A model generated the notes under the pieces. It was not told the DNA's origin and searched no databases. It worked only from the letters and a program-made list of their open reading frames with translations. DNA of 64,000 nucleotides from Aldehydirespirator sp965116965 (lineage in GTDB: Bacteria; Actinomycetota; Acidimicrobiia; Acidimicrobiales; Aldehydirespiratoraceae): NCBI GenBank assembly GCA_965116965.1, contig OZ220743.1:744001-808000 (forward strand), read 5' to 3'. Numbering within the stretch: the first letter of the stretch is position 1; each line of letters begins with the position of its first letter. The translations under genes were made by a program, and so were the position numbers. Positions 1-7,954 of the stretch are shown here, piece after piece.

Positions 1-190
1 AGCCCTCACGGCCATCCAAGACGCCATCACTGCCGTGGCGGGGAACGCCCTCTCCTCGGGAGCCGAAACCAGCGAATTCAGATGGCTCGCTCAGACAGCC
101 ATACAATACACCGCGCACTCGTTCATACTCGCCGACACAGAAAGCATGGCAGCGTTCCAAGCGTCGCTCAGCGAGTCATGCCAGCAGTGA
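1..190 (+). CDS. C-terminal part of an unknown protein (open at left edge)
   Basis: From base 2 a reading frame stays open for 62 codons to a TGA at 188-190. It has a balanced amino-acid composition and mostly G/C third positions. It ends in 'SLSESCQQ'. No family is recognised. The gene converges on the minus-strand Cys-rich gene at 237, leaving under 50 bp between them. The start lies outside the window. Confidence 0.5.
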   Translation, partial: ALTAIQDAITAVAGNALSSGAETSEFRWLAQTAIQYTAHSFILADTESMAAFQASLSESCQQ

Positions 191-236
191 GCCGGTGAGG
201 GTCGCACAGCGCAAGCCGACCTGCGCCTATGCCCCG

Positions 237-539
237 TCACTCGCCGTTCCGTTGCGCCTTCTGTTTGGCTCGTTTGCGGGCGGCGTAGCGGCGCTGAGCG
301 GCACGAACCTTGTCCCGGTTGCCGGGCCGGGCCAGCCACGCTTCACGGGTTGCCTTCCCCCGCGGGGAGCGGTGATAGGCGCTTGTGTATGCGCGGTGCT
401 TTTCTTTCACTTCGGGGAGCCGGGCGTAGCAGTACTTGGAGCACACCCGCGCGCCGCGCTGCCGGTCCGAGATGTCAGCCCCGCACGCCTCGCACGCCCG
501 GGGGGGTAGCGGCTGCTTGCACTTAGGGCAGCACTTCAT
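237..539 (-). CDS. Small Cys-rich zinc-ribbon protein
   Basis: 100 residues. The N-terminal ~40 residues hold paired cysteines (CCPKC, CEACGAD, CSKYC) typical of a double treble-clef/zinc-ribbon. The rest is strongly basic (many R/K), so nucleic-acid binding is plausible. The ATG overlaps the TGA of the upstream minus-strand gene (ATGA at 536-539), implying translational coupling. The upstream gene, now split by an IS, is a paralogue with the same layout (CDECG, CITCGAD, CSRYC). Function is not known; small paired proteins like this are common in actinophages and integrative elements. Confidence 0.7.
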   Translation of the reverse strand: MKCCPKCKQPLPPRACEACGADISDRQRGARVCSKYCYARLPEVKEKHRAYTSAYHRSPRGKATREAWLARPGNRDKVRAAQRRYAARKRAKQKAQRNGE

Positions 540-739
540 CGCTTGGCGGCCTTCTCAGCGGCTCGTTTCTTGGCGACGGACTTGCGGGACCACTCTCGGG
601 CCTTCGCCCGGCCTTCCTCGGTGGACAGCCGTTCACGGGTCCGTTGCCGTGCCCGTTCCATCATGTCCGGCGACCGGAAGTAGCAGTACCGGCTGCACAC
701 CGTCGCGTCGGAGCGCCGGTCGGTGATGTCCGCCCCACA

Positions 740-747
740 AGTAATAC
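740..747. repeat. 8-bp target site duplication, left copy
   Basis: AGTAATAC here is repeated exactly at 2161-2168, directly abutting the two ends of the ISL3-family element. Eight-bp duplications are the norm for ISL3 elements. Confidence 0.92.
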
Positions 748-2160
748 GGCTCTTCGCGAATCAGGTCGGAGTGAGGGTGTCGAGCAGTGTCCAGTTGGGT
801 CTGCCGGCGTAGAGGAGGGCTCGGATTCGGTAGTTGGCGAAGTTGGTGAACCCGAACGCGGCGCGTTTGACGCGTTTGATGAGGTTGTTGGCGGCTTCGG
901 CGGCGGCGTTGGTGACCCGGGCGGTGTGCCAGTTGGCGATCTGGGTGCGCCAGCGCCACAGGGTGCGGCCGAGCCGGTTGATCTCGGCGGGCATGGCGGG
1001 GTCCTGGAGGTCCTGGGCGAGGCGGGCGACGGTGGCTGCGCCCACTTCGGTGTCGTCGATGTCATAGTCGAGCGGAGGGTCTCTTCAGCGGTGCCAGGCG
1101 TCGCGGACCTCGCCGTAGGGGTCTCCTGCGTCGAGCAGGCCCCGCAGCCGGACGCGGCCTTGCTCGGTGATCTTCTCGGACGCGGAGACCAGCAGCTTGC
1201 GGGCCCGATACAGCGGGTCGTGTTTGTGGCCGCGGTGGCCGAGGGTCTGCTGTTGGACTCTGCGGCGGACCTCGTCGAGGGCGTCGTTGCCCAGCCGCAC
1301 GACGTGGAACGGGTCCGCGACCTGCTCGGCGTGGGGCACTGCTGCGTCGAACGCGGCTCGGTAGGGGCCTGAGAGGTCCAGCACCGCCCAGCGGACGCCG
1401 GCCAGCCAGCGGCGGGGCCGCGCAAGCAGCCACTGTGTGGGCGCCTGTGCGGTGCGGCCTGGGACTATGTCGAGGAGCTGGCCCCGGCCGATGTCGACGA
1501 TGCCGGTGGCCCAGGCCTTGGTCCGGAACCGGCCGCGGCGCCACATCAGGTGCTCGTCGAGGCCGAGCGCGACCACATCGCAGATGCGCTCGGTGTCGGC
1601 CTCGAGCAGCGCAGAGCCCCAGCGGCGCACCGACTCGTTCACCGGGTGCCAGCTGCACCCGAGCTCTGTGGCGACATCGCTGTGGGGCCGGCCCTGCCCG
1701 GACTGGCGCGTCGCCCAGCGCCCCGCGCGCGTCGTCAGTCTCTCGCGCTCGGGCGCGATCTCGCGGTCCTGCTCGGTCACGGTCCCCGCCGCGCAGTCGG
1801 GATCCCCGCAGCGCCAGCGGCGCTTGTGCCACACCAGCCGCGCCGGCCGGCCGAACACCGGCAGATCCACCAGCTCCACCTCCCGTTCGCCGTCAGACCA
1901 CAGCGCACCGCCGCAACGCTCACAGCCAGGCCGCGGCGCCCGACAGCGTATGTGCACCCGCAGCGGCGCGCCCGCCTCGTCGTCGACGCCGAGCACCTCC
2001 ACATCTCCCAGTCCCACCAACAACTCGCACACGCGCGTAGGGTCGCACTCCACAGGGATCCTCCAGACCTCGGCTGTTCGGAAGCGCCGATTCTGGGGGA
2101 TCCCTCGCGTTCAGCCGCGGACCCCTACCGCCCCCACTCCGACCTCAAACGCGAAGCGCC
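748..2160. mobile_element. ISL3-family insertion sequence, 1,413 bp
   Basis: The ends are imperfect inverted repeats: left GGCTCTTCGCGAATCAGGTC, right (complement) GGCGCTTCGCGTTTGAGGTC, both continuing GGAGTG.GGG. It is flanked by the exact duplication AGTAATAC and carries one minus-strand transposase gene. The duplication is perfect, so the insertion looks recent. The transposase frame, however, is broken, so this copy could only move in trans. Confidence 0.93.
761..2053 (-). pseudogene. ISL3 transposase, broken by two compensating frameshifts
   Basis: The N-terminal 322 residues (2053-1088) contain the zinc-finger region (C.RCGG...CGDPDC) and the DDE domain with 'GLDEHLMWRRGRF' and 'VLDLSGPYRAAF'. 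They run into TGA at 1087-1085. The C-terminal ~94 residues (to 761, 'TEAANNLIKRVKR'-like) are present in the same frame. Between them the family's 'H.EETLRS' motif reads in another frame. This is explained by one extra C near 1088 and one missing base near 1065. Full length would be ~430 residues, normal for ISL3. Confidence 0.85.
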
Positions 2161-2168
2161 AGTAATAC
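2161..2168. repeat. 8-bp target site duplication, right copy
   Basis: AGTAATAC is identical to 740-747 and immediately follows the right inverted repeat of the IS. Confidence 0.92.
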
Positions 2169-2282
2169 AGAACCGCGGCGGGATGACCTGTCCGCACTCG
2201 TCGCAGAGTCTCTCGGTGCTCACTGCCCCCATGTTCCCTTTTTGGATGCCCAACTACGGGGAGGCAATGCCTTGACGGGCGG

Positions 2283-2807
2283 CTAGTAGCGGCCCGCTTG
2301 GAGGGCTTGTTCGCCGGTGATGACGGTGGTGCCTCCGGGGCCGACGGCTGTCACTGTGACGGGCAGTGTTTGGGTTGAGCGGGTGGTCAGTTCCAGGTAT
2401 CGGATTTGTCGGTAGGGCGGCGAGAAGTCGTCCCATTTGTGGTGAAGGTCGGGGCCGCGTTGGTGGACGGCCACGGCGACGCATGTGGCGTTGCGGGCTT
2501 GCACTCCGAGGAGGCTGCCGTCGGGACGCAGCGCGACGGTCGGAGCGTTCAGCCCCGCCATCGGAGATTCCCGTGTCGGGGGTTCACAGACGGGTTGGGT
2601 GCCGGTCGCTGCCTGCCAGGTCCGTTCGGTGAGACTGCGGCCGTCGGCGTACATCTGTTCCATCTGCCCCTGAAAGTCCACGAATCGCGCTCTCCCCGCG
2701 GCGGGGAACGCGTCAGCGGGAACGGCTGCCAGGCCTACGGCCAGAAGCAGCATCGCCGCTGGCAGCCCCAGACACAGGGCCACCAGCGGCGACGCTTGAG
2801 CCCTCAC
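2283..2807 (-). CDS. Membrane-anchored hypothetical protein downstream of prepilin gene
   Basis: 174 residues with one hydrophobic N-terminal segment (about residues 8-32, rich in L/A/V). A soluble domain with two cysteines follows (CEPP, ATCVAV). It lies 37 bp after the prepilin-like gene on the same strand, so it is probably co-transcribed and exported. It has no Gly-Phe-x-x-x-Glu prepilin cleavage motif. It could be a minor pilus or surface component; that is inferred only from position. Confidence 0.6.
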   Translation of the reverse strand: MRAQASPLVALCLGLPAAMLLLAVGLAAVPADAFPAAGRARFVDFQGQMEQMYADGRSLTERTWQAATGTQPVCEPPTRESPMAGLNAPTVALRPDGSLLGVQARNATCVAVAVHQRGPDLHHKWDDFSPPYRQIRYLELTTRSTQTLPVTVTAVGPGGTTVITGEQALQAGRY

Positions 2808-2844
2808 AGCTCTTTTCTCAGGAGGGATGTGAGGTCTAGGCGGA

Positions 2845-3753
2845 TCAGGCGTTGCTATCCAGTTGGCCTATCTCGCCGTGAAGGGTGCGAGTGTTGCGTG
2901 AGGTCCCCAGAGTGGACGATGGGTCAACCCAGTCGGCGTTGCGCACGGGAATATTCCACGAGTTCGCGTTCTCGGGGAGGCATGTGTCCTTAAGGGCCGC
3001 TGCCGCGGTGCCAGCCGTGCATGTGTTGAGGTCGTTTTCTGCAGATGGGGAACAGTCGTGGAGGTGATCGTAGGTGCTACCAGCGGCGGGACTGCCACCA
3101 TCAAACCAGAGCCCAGAAATTTCTGCGGCTGCCAACTTCGCGTTGGTTTCGGTGTTGGTGGAGCTAGCCGTATCGTAAACTCTGTCACCGCCGCTGTAGT
3201 ACTCGTTGGTGGTGGCATGGACGCCGAGCACGCTAAGGCTGGGCTTCATCACCACCAGAGCGCACCGCCACTGGTTTTCTGCGTTGCGGATATGCAAGCG
3301 CACCGCAGAAGCATCGTCTACTACCCAATCAACAACCGGGCCGCCGGACGCTCCGGTGGTAGGTGCAGCGGTAATGGCCACACCGGTCGCTGCCTTACGG
3401 AGCCATTGGAACCGCACCACGGCAGCGTCGCCGCCGACGGCAGGAAACGCGTAGGCGTCGTGTATCCACACGAAGTTCGTGCGGTTGGTCATTTCCGCTG
3501 CCAGCGCCGCAGCTCGTGGCTCACCAGCCAGTGTGGGGTCTACAGAAAGCACTCCCTGTAGCTGTTCTGCCGCGGTGGTGATGTTGGTGTCTAGCACCGT
3601 CCCCCTGGCTTCGTCGCTGATGCCCTGATAGATCGCGAACCCGATGCCGCCGAGTATGCCGATGACGACGACGACCATGATGAGTTCCAGCATGTTGAAC
3701 CCGCGGTCGTTGCGGTCGGCTTTCTGCTGTCTGAATAGTTCCCCAAGCTTCAT
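2845..3753 (-). CDS. Type IV prepilin-like protein
   Basis: 302 residues. After a short basic leader comes 'RGFNMLELIMVVVVIGILGG', the class III/prepilin-peptidase signal: cleavage after Gly, Phe at +1, Glu at +5, then ~20 hydrophobic residues forming the pilin alpha-1 spine. The rest is a large soluble head with cysteines (WRCAL, LHDCSP, NTC, DTC) that could form disulfides. It is longer than a typical major pilin (150-180 residues). A strong RBS (GTAGGAGGG) lies just before the ATG. No assembly ATPase or prepilin peptidase is in the window, so it would depend on a distant pilus machine. Confidence 0.82.
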   Translation of the reverse strand: MKLGELFRQQKADRNDRGFNMLELIMVVVVIGILGGIGFAIYQGISDEARGTVLDTNITTAAEQLQGVLSVDPTLAGEPRAAALAAEMTNRTNFVWIHDAYAFPAVGGDAAVVRFQWLRKAATGVAITAAPTTGASGGPVVDWVVDDASAVRLHIRNAENQWRCALVVMKPSLSVLGVHATTNEYYSGGDRVYDTASSTNTETNAKLAAAEISGLWFDGGSPAAGSTYDHLHDCSPSAENDLNTCTAGTAAAALKDTCLPENANSWNIPVRNADWVDPSSTLGTSRNTRTLHGEIGQLDSNA

Positions 3754-4117
3754 GTTGTTTGTTCCCTCCTACGAGTGTCCGTCTTAGATGCTCGGTTGTG
3801 AGCGGTCGAAACGTAGAACGAAAACCTGTCAAGGTGGCGGAGCTTTAACCAGCAATAACTAGTTCACGTACGATGTTGTCAACAGCCGAGAAAGCGCCGT
3901 GACAGACAAGCGTCACCTATCGGCAGGAAGACGCCGCGTAATACCACTTCAAACAGGGTTTTGTGATGAGGTAATGACCGGGAGGGTTCAATCCTCCGGC
4001 GTCTCTTTGCGCCCGCTGAAGAAGACGCTGCAATCAGACAGTCAGGCGCCAATAGAGCGTCAGCAGCCTCGCACGAAGCGATGCCGGGGAGCGTTGGAGG
4101 GTGTCAGCTCACTGTGG
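3754..4117. other. 364-bp intergenic region with two adjacent stem-loops
   Basis: This is the gap between the ion-channel gene end and the prepilin start (both minus). It contains an inverted repeat at 3978-3999 (CCGGGAGG-GTTCAA-TCCTCCGG type) directly followed by a second at 3999-4004/4023-4028 (GCGTCT...AGACGC). It is less GC-rich than its surroundings. It probably holds the channel terminator and the prepilin promoter/5' leader. A weak plus-strand ORF starting at 3899 has poor third-position GC and was not called. Confidence 0.35.
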
Positions 4118-4942
4118 TCAGCGCATCACCCGCACAATTCTGACCCGTTCAGCCGTCGGATGAGCGGCCCTCCAATGGGCTTCCGTTCGGGGTTGCTGTT
4201 GTTTCAGCTCGTTGACCGCGGCCTGTAGCTCATCCAGCCGGTCGTTGATGCCGTCTTCAGGCTGTCGCTGTCTTGTCAGACCGGCAGCGACATTGGCGGT
4301 CACGACCCCGAACGCGGCTATCCCGGTGACCATGAGCACCGCAGCGATGATGCGGCCCTCAGTTGTCACCGGGGCGATGTCGCCGTAGCCGACGGTGGTA
4401 ACGGTTGTGATGGCCCACCACGCGGCGTCTCCGTAGTGGTCAATCGCACCGTTGCTGTCTTTCTCGACCAGCCACACTCCAGCCGAACCGGCCGCGATGA
4501 TGACCGGTATCACCACTATCACGGCACGCCCTACTAGCCCTCCCCAAAGGCGCAGAGCCGCGTGCCAAACGCTGGTGGCGTAGACGGTTACGCGGGCCGC
4601 TCGGAGGACTCGCAGCGCTCTCGCGGACCGCAGTATCCGAAGCGGCCTGAAGTACGGCAGCACCGACAGCACCACGATGCCGACGTCATACCAATGCGAG
4701 GCCAAGTACCTCTTGCGGTGGCCGCGAGCAAACCACACCCTGACGGCAAGGTCCACCGCAAACAAGCCCCATATCACCCAGTTGGCGATGACCGCGGCCA
4801 ACACCACTGCGCCGTGCGCGAGGTCTTCCAGCACAACAAGCGGGATGCTTGCCACAGCGAGAACGAGCAAGGGGACATCTGCGGCCTTCTCCCAGCGGGC
4901 TATCACGCCTGGCGCGCGGCTCTCTGAGTCATCGGTGGTCAT
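4118..4942 (-). CDS. Kv-type potassium channel
   Basis: 274 residues. Several TM segments are followed by an arginine-rich S4-like helix (residues ~101-118, R every third position: LRILRSARALRVLRAARV). The pore has the K+ selectivity filter TTVGYGD (~183-188), and there is a final TM helix. The C-terminal ~50 residues form a short coiled coil (RLDELQAAVNELKQQQ). The architecture is a six-TM voltage-gated channel. Start ATG 4942 has GGAG upstream. It sits inside an integrative island, which is unusual for housekeeping K+ transport. Confidence 0.88.
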   Translation of the reverse strand: MTTDDSESRAPGVIARWEKAADVPLLVLAVASIPLVVLEDLAHGAVVLAAVIANWVIWGLFAVDLAVRVWFARGHRKRYLASHWYDVGIVVLSVLPYFRPLRILRSARALRVLRAARVTVYATSVWHAALRLWGGLVGRAVIVVIPVIIAAGSAGVWLVEKDSNGAIDHYGDAAWWAITTVTTVGYGDIAPVTTEGRIIAAVLMVTGIAAFGVVTANVAAGLTRQRQPEDGINDRLDELQAAVNELKQQQPRTEAHWRAAHPTAERVRIVRVMR

Positions 4943-5033
4943 GGTCCGTCTCCTTCGTTAGGCAACCGGAGGCCAGATGACCGCTCCGCTATCGGTCAGG
5001 GCACTCGCACAACAACTCTGACCCGTTCCGTGG

Positions 5034-5807
5034 TCAGGTCTCCTTAAGGCGGGCGCGCAGGTAATCCATTGACCTGTTCCCCTTGATGCTGTTGCAGTTG
5101 TGGCACAGCAACTGAAGGTTGGCGGTCTCGTTGCCGCCGCCTTTGGAACCTGGCTTGATGTGGTCCAGGGTCAGGTCTTTGGGCTTGTAGTCGTTGCCGC
5201 AGCCGTTGCACCGCCCCTGCTGCGTCTCGTATAGCTGCCTGCGGGCGTGGGGCGATACGGCCTTCTCCATGTCGGGCTTGCGGTGGCCTATCGCACGGCG
5301 GATACCGGCACCCGCGGCTTCCGCTCCCGCTGCCACGCGCTTGCCTACCGACGGACCCGATGCAGCGATGGCCTCACCGACTGCCGACGCGCCTTCCGCC
5401 ACGCGTTTGCTGACCTCAGGAGCAGCCTTAGTAGCCGCGTCTTTTGCGGCCTTGGCGGCCTTGGCAGCGGCCTCATCTACGGGCACGCCGAGACCCTTCA
5501 ACGCGAGGACAGTTCCAGCGCCGACGAGCGCTCCACCCGCTATAACCGGACCCGCTGCCACTCCGACCGCACCACCGGCCATCGCCACTCCGACCCCACC
5601 AGCGCCGGTAGCCAACGCTGCCGCTGCGCCGCCCACCGCGCCACCTACTGCTGCGGTGGCCGCTGCCGTAGCCGCGGAATCGCCAGTGTCGCCGTCGGGC
5701 TGGGCTTCCATGTCGGCATCGGACGCGGACTCTGAGAGTTCCGAATCCTGGGAGTCGCTAGCGGACTCGGGTGGTGTCGCATCGTCCGGGCGTTGGGGGG
5801 AAGACAT
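5034..5807 (-). CDS. HNH endonuclease with glycine-zipper N-terminal region
   Basis: 257 residues in three blocks. (1) An acidic Ser/Asp-rich N-terminus (~1-45). (2) A long Gly/Ala-rich hydrophobic stretch (~46-110) with repeated GxxxG/GG spacing, then an Ala/Lys amphipathic region with repeated 'V..GA.AVGEA..'. (3) A C-terminal HNH domain (~185-257) with the zinc-binding 'CNGCG' and 'CHNCN' pairs and catalytic 'LDHIKPGSKGG'. HNH domains cut DNA. The zipper-like segment could cross or pack into a membrane, so a secreted or phage-type nuclease effector is possible. It lies downstream of the regulator at 5859-6506 on the same strand, with no obvious immunity gene. Confidence 0.75.
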   Translation of the reverse strand: MSSPQRPDDATPPESASDSQDSELSESASDADMEAQPDGDTGDSAATAAATAAVGGAVGGAAAALATGAGGVGVAMAGGAVGVAAGPVIAGGALVGAGTVLALKGLGVPVDEAAAKAAKAAKDAATKAAPEVSKRVAEGASAVGEAIAASGPSVGKRVAAGAEAAGAGIRRAIGHRKPDMEKAVSPHARRQLYETQQGRCNGCGNDYKPKDLTLDHIKPGSKGGGNETANLQLLCHNCNSIKGNRSMDYLRARLKET

Positions 5808-5858
5808 GCCCGCAAGAATAGCTGTTGGCAGGTTCTCAGAACGGGGGGACGTGCGAGT

Positions 5859-6506
5859 CTACGCCTCGTCGGTGGTGTCTGACCGGTCGGGCCGTTCTGC
5901 CTGTTCGTCCGGCTGAGACGCTTCTGCTGCTATGCGCTCGGCGATGTGCTGTTCGGCTGCCAGCTCCGCCGATCCGGGGTCTTCAGCGGTGCCGCCTTCG
6001 TCTCGTGTCCAGCCGTCGTCGGTGAGTCGCGACAGTTCCCACCGCCACTCGGCGGACGGGTTCGCTGGGGAGACCACCATCTCCCAGTCGTCTAGGTCCA
6101 CGAACCCGATGACGGAGGTCGCCCGGTCGCGGCGGCGGAAGTGGCGTGGTTTGGTGCCTCGTATCTCCTCCGGCAGCTCAGGGTTTATCCACAACTGGTC
6201 TTGGACCGCTGCCTCTAGCCGGTGGATGGTGATGAGGTCGGGCCAGGCAGTGCCGTTCAAGACGTTGTAGATGGCTTGACGAGACGCTCCGGCCTCTTCG
6301 GCGAGCGCGGTGACAGTCAGCCGGGGCGTGGACCTTCGCATGATGGTCCGCAACCGCTGGCAGATTGTCTGCGCTTGTTTGGCCGCTGAGAGTGTCTCCT
6401 CTAGGTCTTTTGGTGCGGATTCCGCGCTTATCAACTTCCCCGACGGCCAATCCCCGGTTCTGTTCTTCAGGTGGTCACGGGGAGCAGGCTTCTTCTTGCG
6501 GGGCAT
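5859..6506 (-). CDS. XRE/Cro-like DNA-binding regulator
   Basis: 215 residues using the ATG at 6506 (MPRKKKPAPRD...). The frame is open upstream, but that extension lacks coding character. A basic N-terminus precedes a helix-turn-helix at ~85-125 (LTVTALAEEAGASRQAIYNV, then LNGTAWPDL.TIHRLEAAV). An acidic, Glu/Asp-rich C-terminal half follows. It is divergent from the recombinase-like gene at 6830 and probably controls that promoter and its own. Confidence 0.72.
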   Translation of the reverse strand: MPRKKKPAPRDHLKNRTGDWPSGKLISAESAPKDLEETLSAAKQAQTICQRLRTIMRRSTPRLTVTALAEEAGASRQAIYNVLNGTAWPDLITIHRLEAAVQDQLWINPELPEEIRGTKPRHFRRRDRATSVIGFVDLDDWEMVVSPANPSAEWRWELSRLTDDGWTRDEGGTAEDPGSAELAAEQHIAERIAAEASQPDEQAERPDRSDTTDEA

Positions 6507-6829
6507 GGGCCGCAAGCTACTCAACGGGGGCGCTTCCCCGCATTTCTGCCGATTTCTTGGTCGTGGACGTTGCGGCGGGCCGGGTCGGGCCGGTATGTAC
6601 AAGGTGTCAACCAGAAAGACGGGGGGTTTGGCTTGTTTGCCCGTCGCTACCACAATTCCGGGAATCTGCATGATTTCTTCGTGACGCGCATTCCTGCAGG
6701 TCACACGTGGTTTCTTGGCTTGCAGCGGACGAGCGGTGTGGGCCGCTCCCGCGGGATTGTCGCATCGGGGTACTGCCATGTGGCTGCTCTCCGGCACCCG
6801 GCCGGGGACACAACCACACGGAGGTTCCG
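6507..6829. promoter_or_regulatory. Divergent promoter region of the island regulator and recombinase pair
   Basis: 323 bp between the minus-strand HTH gene and the plus-strand recombinase-like gene. A perfect 11-bp palindrome ATTCCGGGAAT lies at 6655-6665 and could be an operator for the HTH protein (inference). GGAGG at 6820-6824 is the RBS for the ATG at 6830. No further gene is supported here. Confidence 0.4.
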
Positions 6830-7954
6830 ATGCGGAACACCAACCCCAACCAACAACCCGACGAGCCGCTGCCGCCGAGCGCAGCAAGCGGCGAGCCAGG
6901 GGGCCAGCCACCCCGACCACCGGAGCGTCCGGCCCCGGACGAAGAACCGGACGAGGAGCCGTTCCCGCCGGAACAGTTGCCGCTGCCGTTGGAGGTCGCC
7001 AAGGTGATTGAGACTTGGTGTCCTCGGTACCCGCGGTCCGCGGATTCCGCAGTCAGCTCTTGGCGTCCCCGGTTCCCTCGGCCGGACGACAAAGCTGCCA
7101 TTCCAGTGGTGCTACCCACGGTGCGGAAATGGGTGGCCGCGGCCATGCCGCCGTCACCCAAAGCAGCAGGATTGCACATGTACGTGGTCACCGACTACGC
7201 GCTGTGGGGATTGAGCGCGACCGGAGGCTTGCAGGAATCTACATTGCTCATCCCGGACAACATTGAGCACTACATCCATGTGGTGAATGAGCAGAAGCCA
7301 CAACGATGGAAGAAGTACACACGCCCGGTTCTGCGTCGTGTGGCGCGCGCGGTCAACCCCGATGCTTGGCCGCTGGCGGCACCGTCCATCGGAACGAGTG
7401 CCCTCAAGCCGCCTTACCTGGCTAGCGACGAGAAGAGAATCATCGCCGTAGCGACGCTGCCGGGGCGTAGCGACTTCTTGGCTCGCATGGCGGCTGTGTG
7501 TTTCTCGTTGGGGGCGGGGATGAAGGCTGTTGAAATCGGCCTAGTGCGACCCGACGATGTGCGGGAAGCACCTGGCGGGCGCTTGGCGGTCGTTGTCAGC
7601 GGGCAACATCCCCGGCTTGTTCCAATCCGTTGCGACTACACCGAGTTGATGCGGGAGATGCTGGAGGTGGCGCGGACAACTGGGGCCAACCGGTTCTTTA
7701 GGCACGCCCACCATGTAAGCGTCGTGGGTCACGAGTTGTTCGGTAAACGCCGAACGGACCCCAACGTGGAGACGTTCAGCTACGTCCGCGCCCGCACCAC
7801 CTGGCTGCTCGCTCATCTGCATGCAGGCACGCCTGTTCCGGTGCTGCAAAAGCTTGGTGGGCCGGTGTCTCAGCGCACTCTTGAAGAACTCGGTCGGTCC
7901 ATTGCCGATGACCTTGACCCGTGGGAGGCAGCAGAGAGGGGGCTGGCAGCATGA
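6830..7954 (+). CDS. Tyrosine-recombinase-like protein lacking clear catalytic residues
   Basis: 374 residues from the ATG after GGAGG. The N-terminal ~60 residues are Pro/Glu-rich and disordered. The C-terminal half follows the phage-integrase fold order: helix 'LGAGMKAVEIGLVRPDDV', then strand 'VVVSGQHPRLVPI', then 'TTWLLAHLHAGTPVPVLQKL' ending 'GGPVSQRTLEEL'. The box-I Arg is replaced (G-M-K-A) and neither the usual H-x-x-R nor the final Tyr is evident, so it may be a degenerate or accessory recombinase. Its TGA overlaps the next ATG (ATGA 7951-7954), so it is made with the DDE protein. Assignment is by pattern only. Confidence 0.55.
   Translation: MRNTNPNQQPDEPLPPSAASGEPGGQPPRPPERPAPDEEPDEEPFPPEQLPLPLEVAKVIETWCPRYPRSADSAVSSWRPRFPRPDDKAAIPVVLPTVRKWVAAAMPPSPKAAGLHMYVVTDYALWGLSATGGLQESTLLIPDNIEHYIHVVNEQKPQRWKKYTRPVLRRVARAVNPDAWPLAAPSIGTSALKPPYLASDEKRIIAVATLPGRSDFLARMAAVCFSLGAGMKAVEIGLVRPDDVREAPGGRLAVVVSGQHPRLVPIRCDYTELMREMLEVARTTGANRFFRHAHHVSVVGHELFGKRRTDPNVETFSYVRARTTWLLAHLHAGTPVPVLQKLGGPVSQRTLEELGRSIADDLDPWEAAERGLAA

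Larger units (their letters stand above)
536..2232 (-). pseudogene. Zinc-ribbon protein gene interrupted by an ISL3-type IS
   Basis: Removing 1,413 bp of IS plus one copy of the 8-bp duplication rejoins a perfect 91-codon ORF. It starts ATG at 2232 (preceded by AAAAAGGGA) and ends TGA at 538-536. The rebuilt protein reads 'LCDECGQVIPPRFCITCGAD...CSRYC' followed by a basic tail, a paralogue of the downstream 100-residue protein. In the present state it is split near residue 23, between the Cys pairs, and should be inactive. The downstream paralogue may lose coupled translation. Confidence 0.8.

Noticed and set aside
3961..4040. Cyclic-di-GMP-I riboswitch upstream of the prepilin gene
   Set aside because: GCGCAAAG and nearby GACGC looked suggestive, but the conserved core order and the tetraloop-receptor arrangement are not present.
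3899..4228. Plus-strand GTG-initiated ORF of 109 codons
   Set aside because: Poor third-position GC, overlaps the K+ channel gene end, no homology pattern.
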